Shown here: one piece after another, positions 46,216 to 57,491 of the stretch | Position numbering within the stretch: the stretch's first letter is position 1 | Layout of the letters: every line of letters begins with the position of its first letter | Assembly: GCA_009760855.2 (NCBI GenBank) | Contig: WPIO01000025.1 | Location: forward strand, 1 to 62,000 | Source: Cristatella mucedo | Lineage: Eukaryota; Bryozoa; Phylactolaemata; Cristatellidae | Direction of reading: 5' to 3' | DNA: 62,000 nucleotides | Notes under the pieces: model-generated | Told to the model about the DNA's origin: nothing | Seen by the model: only the letters and a program-made list of their open reading frames with translations | Database searches by the model: none | Translations under genes and position numbers: made by a program

Positions 46216-47901
46216 GTAGGTGACTTCTTCCATTCGCTTTCTAGTGTCTGAAACATGCTATTCTGCCAAAACTAGGGGCCAAACGTCTTATCCGTTGTTC
46301 AATAAGTTGAACTCATTAGTGACTGCCAAGTCGACAGGGTCTGGTAATTGAACTCAAATTTAACGCATGAAGTGCTATCGTCGGGCTCTTCGATAGCTCA
46401 CAAAGAATTAGTGGGCCGTAGAAGTGGCAAACGCTCTTAATAAATGCTTCCAAACACGTCTCTAGCATGCAAAACCTGGCTCGGACCTAACAGTCAATGT
46501 GGCCGGTTCATAACTGAAGTTTGTGAAATTTGTATTGTCAAATTTATATTAGCATTTTATTTCTTTAAACTCTACGAAGACCGAAGCTCTTACTTGGCAC
46601 TTGGAATATGCTTTAAAGAAATCACGCCGACCGATTTGTGGCAGCACGGGAAATGTCAGGGCGTATATGCACACGTAAGACAATTCATCACCAACGAAGA
46701 TTCTGTTAAGGAGAAAATGCGGTTTTTAGCTTCTTTTTGTCGTCAAGCCACACAATGTCTGTTTATAGCTAGAGAGCTGCATACAGGCTTTGATAAAATA
46801 TTAAGTGAAGGCAAGGTCTACTTTAACTGTAGGTTGCTTAGATCCATCGCTGAACGAGGAGAATCTGAGCAGCCATCGCTACGATGGGAAGCCTGATAAG
46901 CATAATTTTGGATAGATAGAGCAGAGCAAGGGAAGCGATGGACTTCAAGACTTGTGTTAGTGTAATAGATAGATTTTCCACGAAAAAGGGGTCTTGTGTC
47001 TTCAAGGTCTGTGAGGAGAGGAAAAGAACTTTGGAGGCACCGCATAAAGAACAGTGAAAAAGATAGAAAGAAAGCCGATAAAGGGAGAGGAAAGGACCAA
47101 AGCCAACCGACTACTAAGCCCCATCAAAATTGAGGATGGATTCCATTAAAAAATGGTTCAGGGAAAATTCGCAATCTTTGACGGTCCATTATAGATGGCA
47201 GCTGCTGTCCTATTTCTATTACAGCTGAAATGAGCAAACTATATCTGTAAAACTAGTGTCAACCCGCCGCACAGTAGTGGCTTAGGTAAAATCGAATGCA
47301 GATACGATGAACCATTCCCATTGTAGGCTCTGAGTACCTTACAAACCGAAATTTGGCATTGCAATCAAGTGCAGCGATTCAAGGTGGCCCGCACTCACTG
47401 TCAAGGCTTAATTCCGTGACTAATAGAGGCTGCTATTATTTTCTTCCTTCAGCTCGTTCCTGCTAGATCTTGCCACATATGGTCGCATTCGCAAGATATT
47501 GGATCAAGACAATGTCCTTCACATGACGCTGATGCGACAGCCTTCAGTCACCCTGATTCTCATTCCTTTTCGTCAAGGCACTTTTGGACGATCCTAAGGA
47601 TAGCCGTGCCCCTAGCATGGTTGAGCTCGCAATAAAAACTGTATGAATATTTTTCCCGTTTACTTAAAGGACGTTTGCGTAAATCTGAGCAAGCTTGAGG
47701 ACTGCTAAGTATTTAAATACTGGCGACCGACTGCGAAATCGCTAGCTAAGAATCAAAGGCACCGTCAGTGGTCTTTAGCGAAAAGAACCGACACACGGGG
47801 GCCAAAGGAAGGGATGCAGTTAGAAGAGTTGTATTTAGCTACGCTCGGCACTAGCACACTCGCCGCCCGACGTGCTTAATGAGGGGCTCTTCTTTTAACA
47901 G
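46216..47901. other. Intron within Fz-3, unassigned
   Basis: A 150-codon + frame at 46444-46896 (includes LWQHGKCQGVYAHVRQFITN) lies in this intron. It has no recognisable domain, and splicing from 46215 to 47902 gives a complete CRD without it. Confidence 0.4.
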
Positions 47902-48024
47902 CGGCACTACTATCGCCATGTCAGTCGGCCCTGACGCTAGCCGGGCTAAAATTGCCGTTCGACTGCTCCCAGCTGCCGAAGAGCCGCTGCTTCGACCGAC
48001 GACCGGCTCATGAGAACTCCTCTG
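47902..48024 (+). CDS. Frizzled CRD exon (Fz-3), C-terminal part
   Basis: The split codon g|cg across the 46215-47902 intron gives Ala, and the exon reads ALLSPCQSALTLAGLKLPFD, CSQLPKSRCFDRRPAHENSS. LC-x6-C spacing and the LPFDC-x2-L...C ending are as expected for a Frizzled CRD. It is 123 bp, phase 1 at both ends, acceptor tcttttaacag, donor g|gtgagc. Confidence 0.92.
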
Positions 48025-48222
48025 GTGAGCTGCTCTGCAGAGTTTTAGAGATCGATCGCTCTTGCCTCACATCCGCTCGCTCGCTCCCGGCGGCCTCTTC
48101 GAGGAGCAGCAGACGCCGAGCCGTCGCAGCTCCTCTGGGCAGCAGCAGCATGGCTGCCACTGTTACTGCCCTCGACCTTCGACGGGTGCATCATGCATGC
48201 CCATTCCACTTCGTCATTTCAG

Positions 48223-48330
48223 CCTGTCCGTTGCGAGAGGTGCAGTGCGACTCCAAGGAGTGCGTCTCAATATACCAACTCTGCGACAAACGAAAAGACT
48301 GCCGAGACGGCTCGGATGAAGTAGCATGCG
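48223..48330 (+). CDS. LDLa-6 exon
   Basis: Intact 108-bp exon, phase 1 at both ends (acceptor gtcatttcag, donor g|gtgtgt). It reads CPLREVQCDSKECVSIYQLC then DKRKDCRDGSDEVAC. All six cysteines and the Ca-binding DCRDGSDE are present. Confidence 0.93.
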
Positions 48331-49464
48331 GTGTGTGGTCACGTGGCTGCCAGTAGCCTGCGTCTGTGCTCTTCTAGTTTTATGCTTTAATCGATATCTG
48401 GGCTACAGCCATAATTAATTGACTGAGCTTTAGACCGTCTACACAGAGGTATTTATTTTTATAATTGCCCACTATAGGCTCTACTCTTCGGCACTTTTTC
48501 TCTTGGCAGATTGATTTAGTCGTTAACATTTAGAAAGAAGCCTTAGTGATGCATCGGCATTGTATCCCACATTAGTGCTTATATACCTACTATTATCCAT
48601 GGATAAAGAAAAAACCTCTTCAATTTTAAGAAGTTGTATTACCAACCTTGGAAAGAGATATTTATGTATATATGCAGACATTTCTTTCTGCACAGATCTA
48701 TGACATTAACATGTATTGAAAAGGAGAACGGCCATGTGTCAATGATGGTAGACCTTACTATAAGTACGAAGGAGAATAATTTTTGGTTTCATATTGGCCC
48801 ATTAACGTTTGTTCCTGACGTTATCTTGCTTTCTTTTTATAGTTTCGCTCTATCAGTCATACAGTCTATCTCGCTCAATAGCACTCTCGCTCTTACCTGG
48901 TCATCCTTTTCTACGAATGTATCTGTCCGTGTGCCTGGACCTTCTTAAATTCTAAAATAGAAATCAGGCTAATGTGCAGGCGCACTAGCGAGTAACATTA
49001 GGAGTGTTCGCGAGGTACTGCATTGCTAACGTGAGTAGTAAGTTCTTCTTCCGGTTCATTGTTAAGATGCACCCGGTTTTCCTTGAATTTAAATTAGTTC
49101 TGATTCTTTTTCATGGCTAGATGTTTTATTAATTATGTATTGCTAATTGATTTATATTTAAAATTCTTATTCAAGTACTTGAAGTATATCTTTAGTGAAT
49201 ATCTCTCCAACTCGCAGCCGTACATAAAGAGCACGACTCGAACCCACAATCTGCGTATTCTTTTGCAATCATCTTACCTAGAGGCTGAGACCATGTAGTT
49301 GTATCATCAGACTGATATGAATACATTGAAAGTGGGACTGCTCCATGATGATACTAGTGATAATTAGGATCGAGATGGTGAGCCTGCGAGTATTTTATAG
49401 CTAAAGCACATTTGTAGTTCTCAGTGATACTTCGAGGCGTAATAAATAATAGTTGATTTATTTA
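48331..49464. other. Intron; possible tRNA-like SINE remnant
   Basis: At about 49215-49290 the minus strand reads gcagattgtgggttcgagtc gtgctc with an A-box-like start (gaggtaag-like, cctctaggtaagatgattgc), resembling the SINE heads. Nothing else was recognised. Confidence 0.4.
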
Positions 49465-49925
49465 AGATGTGTTGTGGAAGTTACATTTCCATTTATCCAT
49501 AATTTGACGTTTTAGAACTGGGTCAGCTTTTAACTTCTCTAAAGGTTCTTTTCCTTTAAACAACTCATTGTTAAGCTAATCACGAACATGTCTTTCCAGA
49601 AAGTCAGAAGTAGCTTCTTCAGCGGATTCAGTGGATTCAGTGGGAACAGATGAAATCAAAAAATGCCTAATGGCAAATGCTCTTTCAGTTAGTCTTCCAA
49701 CAGTGCTTGATGATCGCATGGATAATGCTTGCATAATATCAGTGCTAGCAAAGGGCTTGAGGTTGCTTCTAACTTATCCAGGACGGTCTCAGTTTTAAGT
49801 ATACAGTATCATAGCAGAAGTCCTTTTTTGCGTACAAAATTAACTTCATCGTACATACCGAAGTCTTAAGGCCAGAGTAATTTTCTTATCATTGTCTTTT
49901 CCATGTCTCTTTGACGCTTGAGATT
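49465..49925 (-). pseudogene. Antisense broken coding sequence of unknown family in intron
   Basis: On the minus strand about 105 codons are open with a single stop: PFASTDIMQALSMRSSSTVG, RLTERAFAIRHFLISSVPTE, ...EEATSDFLERHVRD, stop, then LNNELFKGKEPLEKLKADPV, LKRQIMDKWKCNFHNTS and a stop followed at once by AATAAA (tcttaaataaatc). With small frame shifts the reading extends upstream (KTETVLDKLEATS; RQRDMEKTMIRKLLWP; KKDFCYDTVYLK). Composition looks protein-like, unlike the rest of the intron. I do not recognise the protein. It may be a transposon protein remnant or a processed pseudogene. Confidence 0.4.
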
Positions 49926-49956
49926 GCAATCCAACAAGTTTGAGTCTATATTTCAG

Positions 49957-50073
49957 GACACGTGGGCCGCTGTGGACCTGACAGAGAAATGTGTTATAAC
50001 GGGCAGTGCATCTATGCGGCTTGGTGGTGCAACGGCCACGTCGACTGTGCCGACGGGTCTGACGAAGCCAGCT
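49957..50073 (+). CDS. LDLa-7 exon
   Basis: 117 bp, phase 1 at both ends (acceptor tctatatttcag, donor t|gtaagc). It reads [39 protein letters not shown]. The sixth cysteine is encoded by the split codon t|gt shared with the exon starting at 50262, which confirms this splice. The acidic core is intact. Confidence 0.95.
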
Positions 50074-50261
50074 GTAAGCTGACCTGCTCTGTCGGCATCG
50101 CGTACGATACGATCGAGTAGTGTGCGCCTGCTGTCATAATCTCAGTATCCCGAGTGGACCCTGACCTTTCCGTATTTCTATCTAGCCAGCTGCTTCCGTT
50201 CTCTGTGCGGTACTTTCGGGCACAATCCATGCTGCCAATAGTGCGAATGTTTTGCTTGAAG

Positions 50262-50387
50262 GTTCACAAAGTAAGTGCCCTCCCAACTACTTTTTATGCG
50301 ACGAAGGCACAACTTGCGCCCCTATTAGCGGATTATGCAATCACCTTCGCGATTGCCCGGACAATTCTGACGAAATGAATTGCAACG
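50262..50387 (+). CDS. LDLa-8 exon
   Basis: 126 bp, phase 1 at both ends. It begins gt (completing Cys of LDLa-7), then [40 protein letters not shown], ending aac g|gtaagt. All six cysteines and DCPDNSDE are present. The acceptor tttgcttgaag is weak in sequence but required by the reading frame. Confidence 0.94.
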
Positions 50388-50497
50388 GTAAGTGAGACGG
50401 ACCCAGTGTAGCCTTTATTTTTGCTTTCAACTGTGCAGCATATGAACGGCGGAGGATCTTGGTATGCATATATTTCTCTTTTCACTCTTATTAACAG

Positions 50498-50617
50498 GTA
50501 TCGCTACCACCTGCAACGGCTTTCAGTGTGCCAATGGCGTTTGCATCTCAGCCAGTTCGAGGTGCGATGGCCGAATGGACTGTTTGGATGACACCGACGA
50601 GCTCAACTGTACGACGC
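50498..50617 (+). CDS. LDLa-9 exon
   Basis: 120 bp, phase 1 at both ends (acceptor cttattaacag, donor c|gtaagt). It reads [41 protein letters not shown] complete LDLa. The usual SDE is TDE here, a common conservative variant. Confidence 0.94.
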
Positions 50618-50984
50618 GTAAGTGCCTATACGCCTAAATGTTATACTATTCATTGGTCAAAGAGAAAAAGTGCTGTTCGGGTTATTCTTAGCAAAAAATT
50701 AACTGGACAGCGATCATCGACACGTTCTCCTGAGCTTACTGGCGAGCTTAATGCGACCGAGGCCCTTGTAGAAGGATTTGATTTCACGTTAAGTGCACGC
50801 GGCATGCTGAATAACGGGGATTTACAGAATGGTACTGCTGTCTTTCTCTTCCAAGCGTCGTCCAACCGGTCAGGTCAGATTAGAAAGTCCTATCAGCATT
50901 GGAGATTGGCTCTGAGAATCCTATAGACAGCCCCATTAAGTTTGTTTCTATGCAATTAGAGCCATACACCTTCTGCGACTCAGT

Positions 50985-51145
50985 AACCTGCTTAGGTTAG
51001 TCGCTCTTCACTATCCAGGCTTCAAGTTCGAGTCCTGCAGTGGGCAGCTCTTTATCGCGCGTTGCAAGCAGTTGTGATAGCCGTAAAGGCTCATCTACCA
51101 CTGTTTGAGTGTGGCTGTTAAATCAGCTAATCTCAATGATATGCA
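50985..51145 (+). mobile_element. SINE in intron
   Basis: The B-box region caggcttcaagttcgagtcc is followed by tgcagtgggcagctctttat and gatagccgtaaaggctcatc, ending in aatcagctaatctc. It lies just upstream of a family A LINE fragment. Confidence 0.75.
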
Positions 51146-51209
51146 TATTCGTTTGGCTACCTATTTATTGAAACTGCATTATCACATATATCCAAGATAT
51201 CAATATCAA

Positions 51210-51755
51210 ATATCAGTATCAAAAGTTTTGTCGCTCACTTTTAGCTCACTTCATTCTTTGGCTTCACCCTATATCTCAGATCTACTCCCCACCAGGCCAA
51301 GCATCGTACCACCCGCTTTTCGGATCCAACAGTCTACAAATACCTCGTACAAACCTCAAATCCTTTGGAGACCGTCCATTTAGTTCGTATGCTCCCAAAG
51401 CCTGGAACTCCCTCCCGAATTGCGTCAGAACATCCCCTGACTTGACCACATTTAAAAAGAACTTAGAAACACACCTATTTAGGACAGCATTTAGTAGTTT
51501 CCTGTGATTCGTCCTTCATGTGCTTATGCGTGCTGACACTGTGCATGCTGCCACCAACCACAATTGCGTGCTGACCCTGTGCATGTCACCCCTAACCATG
51601 TTATTCATGTTGTTTGTTTATCAAGCATGATATTACTCACCATTCAATTGCATTATCTTTTGCAGCAAATGTAAAGCGCCTAGAAAGAGATTGAGTTCAC
51701 TGAGGGTGCTTTATCAAGTGCATTATTGTTATTATTATTATTATTATTATTAAAT
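51210..51755 (+). mobile_element. Family A LINE 3' end (well preserved)
   Basis: Encodes LSLTFSSLHSLASPYISDLL and KSFGDRPFSSYAPKAWNSLP-like sequence, then the complete 3' UTR and tail (gcgcctagaaagagattgag, then ttcactgagggtgctttatc) and an (ATT)n end. It is among the least diverged copies. Confidence 0.88.
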
Positions 51756-52240
51756 CATGCTTCCGTACTGTCACATGGCCTGATTACCAGGCTTAATCAC
51801 CGATAAAGAGTGAGTCGTAAAGGCGAGTTGAATCTGCTTTGCACCCTTATGGTGCTGCATTCCTAGCCGACGAAGCAGCCAACCAGACCTGCATACAAGT
51901 TATCGTTCGTGAGTCAAACTAGTAATTAGTGAGATCTGCAGTAAGCAGTAAAAAAAAAAATACGCAGTATGCAGTCGATCTGCCATTCAACCAAGGTCAG
52001 CCTTGTGTGCTGAGCCTTTCAATGGCTAAGGAGGACTCCCAGTGCTGGCCCAGCAAGGAAACTCCGGCCATTGACATATATCAGAAATGATAGCTGCCTG
52101 TCGACTAACTGCCTCCTTAAGGAAACTCGTTGATATCAGAAAAGTCACTTCGGAAAACACTAATGACTAGCACTAGCTTGTGGCCTACCTCCAGCATACT
52201 TTGTATGCAGATGCAAACAAATGCTAATATAGTGGGAGGA
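51756..52240. other. Intron, no recognised feature
   Basis: Includes a poly-A run at about 51951-51961. Confidence 0.4.
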
Positions 52241-52585
52241 TGTGTGGATGAGTGCATGCGATGCGAATTAATGAATCTACGCTTGTGTTTATGTGCGTGC
52301 GTGAGTCTTTATGTGTATGTGTATGCGTGTCTGTGCCTGTTCATGCCTTTAGTGTATGTGTGCGTGCTTTTGTGCCTGTGCGTGTCTGTACCTATGCATG
52401 TGCATGTGTGTGTGTCAGTGCCTGTGCCTGCGAGTGTCTGTGCCTGTGCGTGTGTGTGCCTGGGCATGCCTGTGCGTGTGTGTGCACGTGCGTGTGTGCA
52501 TGAGCAAATATGTGTCTGCAAATGTGCATGTGTGAGCCTGCGTTTGTGTGAATGTGTGAGTACGTATGCGTGTGTGTGACACCGC
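52240..52585 (+). repeat. TG/CG-rich degenerate minisatellite
   Basis: Irregular tgtgcctgtgcgtgtgtgtg-type repeats about 340 bp long. Open frames here are repeat artefacts. Confidence 0.9.
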
Positions 52586-52752
52586 ACCTTAGCCGTAACC
52601 GTAGCACCAGCTCGATATCACTTGCTGAAGGTAGACAGAAAGGAAGGAGGATACTGCGGTGGTCGCAGCTGCCCTCACCATGGCTCTGGCACGTTCTCAG
52701 TCTGCGTGGTTTACGAGTCTGATACTTTTGCTGCCCTTACTTTTCCGTCCAG

Positions 52753-53094
52753 ACATATACGATCCGATATGTAAAAAAAATGGCTGGACAGCTTGTCCAA
52801 AGTCCGTAATCGGACTTCGAGCTCTGAACATCCGCTTCGAGCAAGAGGGCGACGAGGCGGACCCGAGGTGCATCCCTTCGCGCTGGCTCTGCGACGGCGT
52901 CGTCGACTGCAGCTTCGAGGGCACGGACGAGGAGCCGCAGTACTGCTCTCGCCTCCTCTGCCCGTCCACGCTCTGGGCGTGCCGCTCCGAGTCGGGCCTG
53001 CCGGATGGACGATGCGTGGCCCGAGGCAGCGTATGCGACGGCAGGAGAGACTGCAAGGAAGGCGACGACGAGCTCTTCTGCTCGTACAAACCAG
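52753..53094 (+). CDS. Exon with two LDLa repeats (LDLa-10, -11)
   Basis: 342 bp, intact, phase 1 at both ends (acceptor cttacttttccgtccag, donor g|gtgagt). LDLa-10: CKKNGWTACPKSVIGLRALN..., RCIPSRWLCDGVVDCSFEGT, DEEPQYC. LDLa-11: CPSTLWACRSESGLPDGRCV, ARGSVCDGRRDCKEGDDELF, C. LDLa-10 has a longer C2-C3 loop, and its acidic core is DCSFEGTDE. The frame stays open upstream to 52659 through a leucine-rich stretch (MALARSQSAWFTSLILLLPL), which I read as the polypyrimidine tract rather than a signal peptide. Confidence 0.93.
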
Positions 53095-55193
53095 GTGAGT
53101 GGGTCCGGCGACCGCCGTCTCTCTAGGAGAGACTGAACTCCGCGAGAGCGAACGTCGACGCCGAGGAGGCCGCAGACAGGCCAGCTCAGTAGGCTCATTT
53201 TAATCCATAAACACGGGTTAGCAATCGATTGCCCGTGAGTGACTTTGCTAATGCTGAACCGTTCTTTTTACCAGATTCCGATAATAATTGCTATTTCCTT
53301 AAAAATGGGACATTTTTGTGACGATTTTTGAGAAATAAGTTTCTCTCTAGACACTTGCAGGCGTATTGGATCAGAAAAAGGGAAACTGTCAATTGCTTAG
53401 TAATAGCTAGAGCCATTTCAGCATGCATAAGCTTTCAGAAGACTATTACCATTGACCCAGGAAATGCTATGAAGAACATGTGAGTTTTCCTTAAATTTTG
53501 AAGTCAAGTCCGTGAGCGTTGTGACATCAGACAGGAGAAAGCTCTTAGTATTGGGTGTATACGGGCTGAAGGCAGGGCTGAAGGAAGAAAGCTGGGGCCG
53601 AAAGACTCAAGTCTGCAGCTCTAGGGTTCTACGCTTTTCTATTCTATTCTAGGTTCTATTCGGTTGTGCAATAAATACTCGCTGCGCAGGCCAGCAGACT
53701 GAAAGCTTGTGAGTGTAAACTTTCTGTGGCCATTTGTTTTCGAACTCAATGTCAACTCTTGAGGCCAGCTTAAGTAGCCTAGTTAAGTAGTCTGAATTTC
53801 TCACAAGACTTTGACAATTATATGTATTTTACCAAATATAAAATGGCAAAAATACCCAATTGTGATAAGGGCAGAAGCAAAAGAGAGAAGCTGCTGCACA
53901 ATAATTTTTAAGAGCTGAGCTTATGCAATAGCCTCATTTCTATCTCTAATAATTAAAACGAGAAAGTCCGTCACGCCGCAAGATGGCACACTTGCGTCAC
54001 ATGGCAAGATGGTTTAGCATTGTCTTCCTTGTCGAAACTACAATGCCTCAGCGAAGCAAGTCCGCAGGATGCAGTGAGCTGCTCGCAGCGGCAGAAGAGC
54101 CGGAAGACGGATAACACAAACGCTTGCAATGTGCAACAAAGGTGCACCTACTGCAGGGCTCGAACCCACGACCTGGGTGAGAGAAGGGCGAGCACCTAAG
54201 ACCTCATTGGCTACGACCCTGGTCTTCTTTTAGATTCAGAGCTCTGCTTTACAGAGCTGTCTTGCTGTTTTTCGCATACCAGTTGGGCTTCGCCGAAAAC
54301 TCGAGCTCTATTTTGGCAATGCTGCTATGCCGAGAAGCAGCAGCCGTCTCGACGAGCTCGATGCTTGCAGCCCAGGCGCTGGCTGGAACAGGATTTGCCT
54401 ACCCCCCCTCCATGTCGAGCCCGACGCTAGTCGTCCGAGCAGGGTGTGGCAATGCTGCAGAGTTCAGAACGAGCTTCCGGGGCGTAGAGTAAGGGGCTGA
54501 GCTCCAAATGAGTATTAGGGCAATGACCTACCGCCACAGAAAGATGATACCGGCATAGGTAGAGCTGATGCAATCCTATGTGGGCATTCGGGGCAAGATT
54601 GCAGCCGTATTTTCTCAACGCGCGTTTAGCCTGGCAGTCATCATCAGCTTATAGAGTACAAAGTCTGCTGCCCTCTGATTTAATGGTCAGCCAACGGCAG
54701 AACCGGCTGTTGTTTATTTAAGCAATCTTCCAATTGTTAATGCTTTATTATGGATTCAAGCTGCTCACGCTCGCACAGTATTTTTGCTGGATGACTCAAA
54801 CAGTGGGGTTTGAGGAACTCTGTTTCATAATATAGACAATATGCGGAGTGAAGTTTGTTCTAGGCGTGGCCGTGTGCATTCGACAGAACGTGTAGTCTTG
54901 TTTTGTTCTTGTGCAACCACGCGAAATGGTGCTAGTAGTTGCATTCAATTTTACTTTGTGGTTTTGCTTTTGCACTCACATCCAGTGCCTTTAAGGTGCT
55001 GTAATCTTTGTCGTGGCTATTAAAGTGCTCACTGCCTCAATTGGTTTCCTAACAATCGCCACGGGAACAGCCTGAGTTCGGGTGCCTCGCTCGTCTACTA
55101 AACGTCGCCTGTGCGTGGCCAGGAGAGCCAGACACTCGTCTTACGCGCCAGCGCTGCTTTGTCGGTGCTCCGCAGCGCCGACTGAGTTTACAG
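53095..55193. other. Long intron with a SINE
   Basis: Apart from the minus-strand SINE at 54128-54235, nothing recognised. Small repeated ttctattctattctaggttc lies near 53640-53660. Confidence 0.45.
54128..54235 (-). mobile_element. tRNA-like SINE head
   Basis: Reverse strand reads gggtcgtagccaatgaggtc, ttaggtgctcgcccttctct, then the B box ggtcgtgggttcgagccctg. The tRNA-like portion is well preserved, so a relic tRNA is an alternative. Confidence 0.7.
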
Positions 55194-55502
55194 TCGCAAT
55201 GAAATCGGCCAGAGTCTCTTGCGATCAGCCCATCGAGGCCATGGGCAGTGAGGTGGGATGCCAGCGGTTGCTTCTACACAACGCCACCTACGTGTCCTCG
55301 AGCTCGCTCGCTGGACTGTGGGGCAGAACCGGCTGGGCTCACATCGTCCAGGCTGTCCGCTTGGGATGCACCGACATGCAGAGCGCTTTGACCATGCTTT
55401 GCCGCATGGCCGCCCCTCCGTGCCAAACGGTCGCAGAGTCACAGAGCTACTCGGAGAGGACGAGAACGACACCGCTGCTGCCTTGCCGTCAACAGTGCAT
55501 CG
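55194..55502 (+). CDS. Frizzled CRD exon (Fz-4), N-terminal part
   Basis: 309 bp, intact, phase 1 at both ends (acceptor gactgagtttacag, donor g|gtaagt). It reads VAMKSARVSCDQPIEAMGSE, VGCQRLLLHNATYVSSSSLA, GLWGRTGWAHIVQAVRLGC, TDMQSALTMLCRMAAPPC and LPCRQQCI. CDQPIEA..C, NAT (a possible glycosylation site), C...LC-x6-C with APPC, and PCRQQC are the Frizzled CRD landmarks. The intron falls after the first base of the second residue past the PCxxxC cysteine, exactly as in Fz-3. Confidence 0.92.
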
Positions 55503-56717
55503 GTAAGTGGCCTGCGGTCGCGATGAGGAGCGCCATACTTAAAGGTGGGCGCTACACCTTTGTGGGCTCAGGATTAGCTTGCCCCTCTCTAGATCTTCAT
55601 TGCATCCTTCTTAGCAATATCAAGGTGCGAAATACATTTGCACGTCGTCCAAAGAAAGCTAAAAAACATCTATCTCTGCTCAGTGCATCACAGGAGTAAA
55701 TCTGCCTAGAATGTCGAGACGCGGCTGCGGCCATGAATGCAGGGCACTTTTAAAAGTGTGACATTTAAAACTGGATTAAAGCTGAATAAGCTCGTCTACA
55801 CTGGCTAGCCTTTACGACAGCAGCCTTAGCTTTTTCATCCAGCCTGAAGCTGACGACAAAAGATGGCTCGATGCAGTCGCAGTCGGGCAGGTTACTTCTG
55901 CATTGAGATGCATACCGCTTCTTTACTACTCGGCTGGTAGAGCCCTGTGGCTGCTCGTGCCCCCAGGCATCAGCGTACCAAGCATCAGCAGCAGCACTGT
56001 TCTCCTCCTGCTGCTTCGTCTTTGCCTCCGCCACCTTCTCCTCTATCCTCCTTCTCCTCCTCCTTTGTCTCCTCCTCCTCTTCCTCCTTCTCCTCCTCTT
56101 TTTTTCCCCTCTTCCTTCCTCATCCTCCGATTAATAATTCATATCATTTTTCAGAAAATTGTGCTCTTATTGATCGGATAACTTGTAAAAAAGACACGAT
56201 TGGCAATCAGCATTGCTTATGAATGTTCATTCTTGTGCACGTTTTTATTCTTGCTCTTAAACGACATTTTCTGGTCGCGCGCTTTTGATTTTTATTTCCG
56301 AACCTAAAATGGTATACGTCTAGTTTTCTTTTCCCTCAGACAAACTCGTACCCAATTGAGCCCGGTCAATACAACTGTCGGTTTCGAGTATATTTATTTT
56401 TTGGTAATACATTATGGATAAAGGATCAGCAGCTTCGCAAAAGTAAGCCAGTTTTGAGCAGATGTCGTTACCTTCGCTCACCTTGACACTTGAGAGCCGA
56501 CTAGCCGCATCCTGCTTGTAAGCCTCCGCCATGCACAGTTTTTTTTCTGGTCTCCCAGCCCTATGCTTGCTCTGAGCCTCAAAGCAGACAGCTCGCTAGA
56601 TGGCTATCCGTCGATGGCGTGCCGATGTGCGTAACCGAGCGCAGCGGCCTGTCGCCTCAAGTGATAACCTATTAAAAAAGCACCTATCACGTTTTGGTGG
56701 TGAACCTTTTCTTGCAG
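55503..56717. other. Intron within Fz-4
   Basis: Contains a pyrimidine-rich tract (CTCCTC repeats) at 55998-56125. Nothing else recognised. Confidence 0.45.
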
Positions 56718-56839
56718 ACTTTCGTGCCAACTGTCAGCGTTTGCTGGTGCACTACAGTCACCTGAACGATGAAATCCACTGCGAGGCATATCCACAACCG
56801 CCGGAGTGCGAACAGAGCCTTCCGTCTCCACATCCGTAG
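56718..56839 (+). CDS. Terminal exon: Fz-4 C-terminal part and stop
   Basis: After ccttttcttgcag the codon g|ac (Asp) joins in phase, and the exon reads DFRANCQRLLVHYSHLNDEI, HCEAYPQPPECEQSLPSPHP, stop TAG at 56837-56839. LC-like spacing C-x6-C across the intron and the IHC...P..C ending complete the CRD. The protein stops ten residues after the last cysteine, with no transmembrane segment, SRCR or trypsin domain. A donor at 56834 (cc|gtagcg) is a poor alternative. Confidence 0.85.
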
Positions 56840-57100
56840 CGAGTGAGAGACTTCACACGGGCCAATCGGGCCATCGACGTGGCAGGCTCCGTACGAGATT
56901 CTCGCGCTCCAGGAGAGTCGCAAGCTACCTGGGTTCTGTACGTCCCGCGAGCAGCACTCTTGACCTTCACCGCGTCGTCTCGTGAAATATTCGGTGCCAG
57001 TTAATACATGCATATATCACCGCGAAGCAGTTTTCTTTGGAGGTTCAATCTACCTCACATGGAAACGAATGCGTGAATAAAGTGCTGACTTAGCAAGGGG
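56840..57100 (+). other. 3' UTR candidate
   Basis: Sequence from the TAG stop to just past the AATAAA at 57076. No long open frame continues on the + strand. Confidence 0.5.
57076..57081 (+). terminator. Poly(A) signal AATAAA
   Basis: AATAAA lies 237 nt after the stop codon and is followed within 25 nt by a G/T-containing stretch. Its position fits the 3' end of the Fz/LDLa gene. Confidence 0.5.
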
Positions 57101-57457
57101 CCTGTACTCGTGACATCGCCTTTTTCCTGTTATTTGAGCGGCTCTCGTACCGTTGTTTCTCGCTGCCTAGCGAATCAACAACGAAATCCCCTTGCGGGAA
57201 GTACTCAAGTAGGTCTCGACGTTCAAAAATTATCCAGGTATACTAGAATGACACGCTGGAAAAGCACTATCCAAATGGCGTCTCGGGTGGACGCCCGGCA
57301 CGCTTCTACGTGTTTCAGCGGCGCTCAGTTAGACCTCACACATTCCGCATACCTTAAAATAGTTGCTGTTTTCTTAAATCGGCTTATAAAAGCATCATTA
57401 AGTAAGAGGTACGGTCGTCGCTTCCCGGTGCCTCCTTAATTGTTACTTTTATTCTTC

Positions 57458-57491
57458 GAATTGAAGCCTCGAAGCTTCGAGGCTTCAATTC
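57458..57491. repeat. Perfect 34-bp palindrome
   Basis: gaattgaagcctcgaag is followed directly by its exact reverse complement cttcgaggcttcaattc, with no spacer. It lies about 380 bp after the poly(A) signal. Confidence 0.97.

Noticed and set aside
46444-46896. 150-codon frame in the Fz-3 intron
   Set aside because: Splicing over it gives a complete CRD with a matching split codon, and it shows no domain.
52130-52607. Cys/Val-rich frames
   Set aside because: Products of the degenerate TG minisatellite.
52659-52752. Alternative start with a signal peptide before LDLa-10
   Set aside because: The leucine-rich stretch coincides with a polypyrimidine tract ending in a good acceptor, and the phase-1 exon start fits the rest of the gene.
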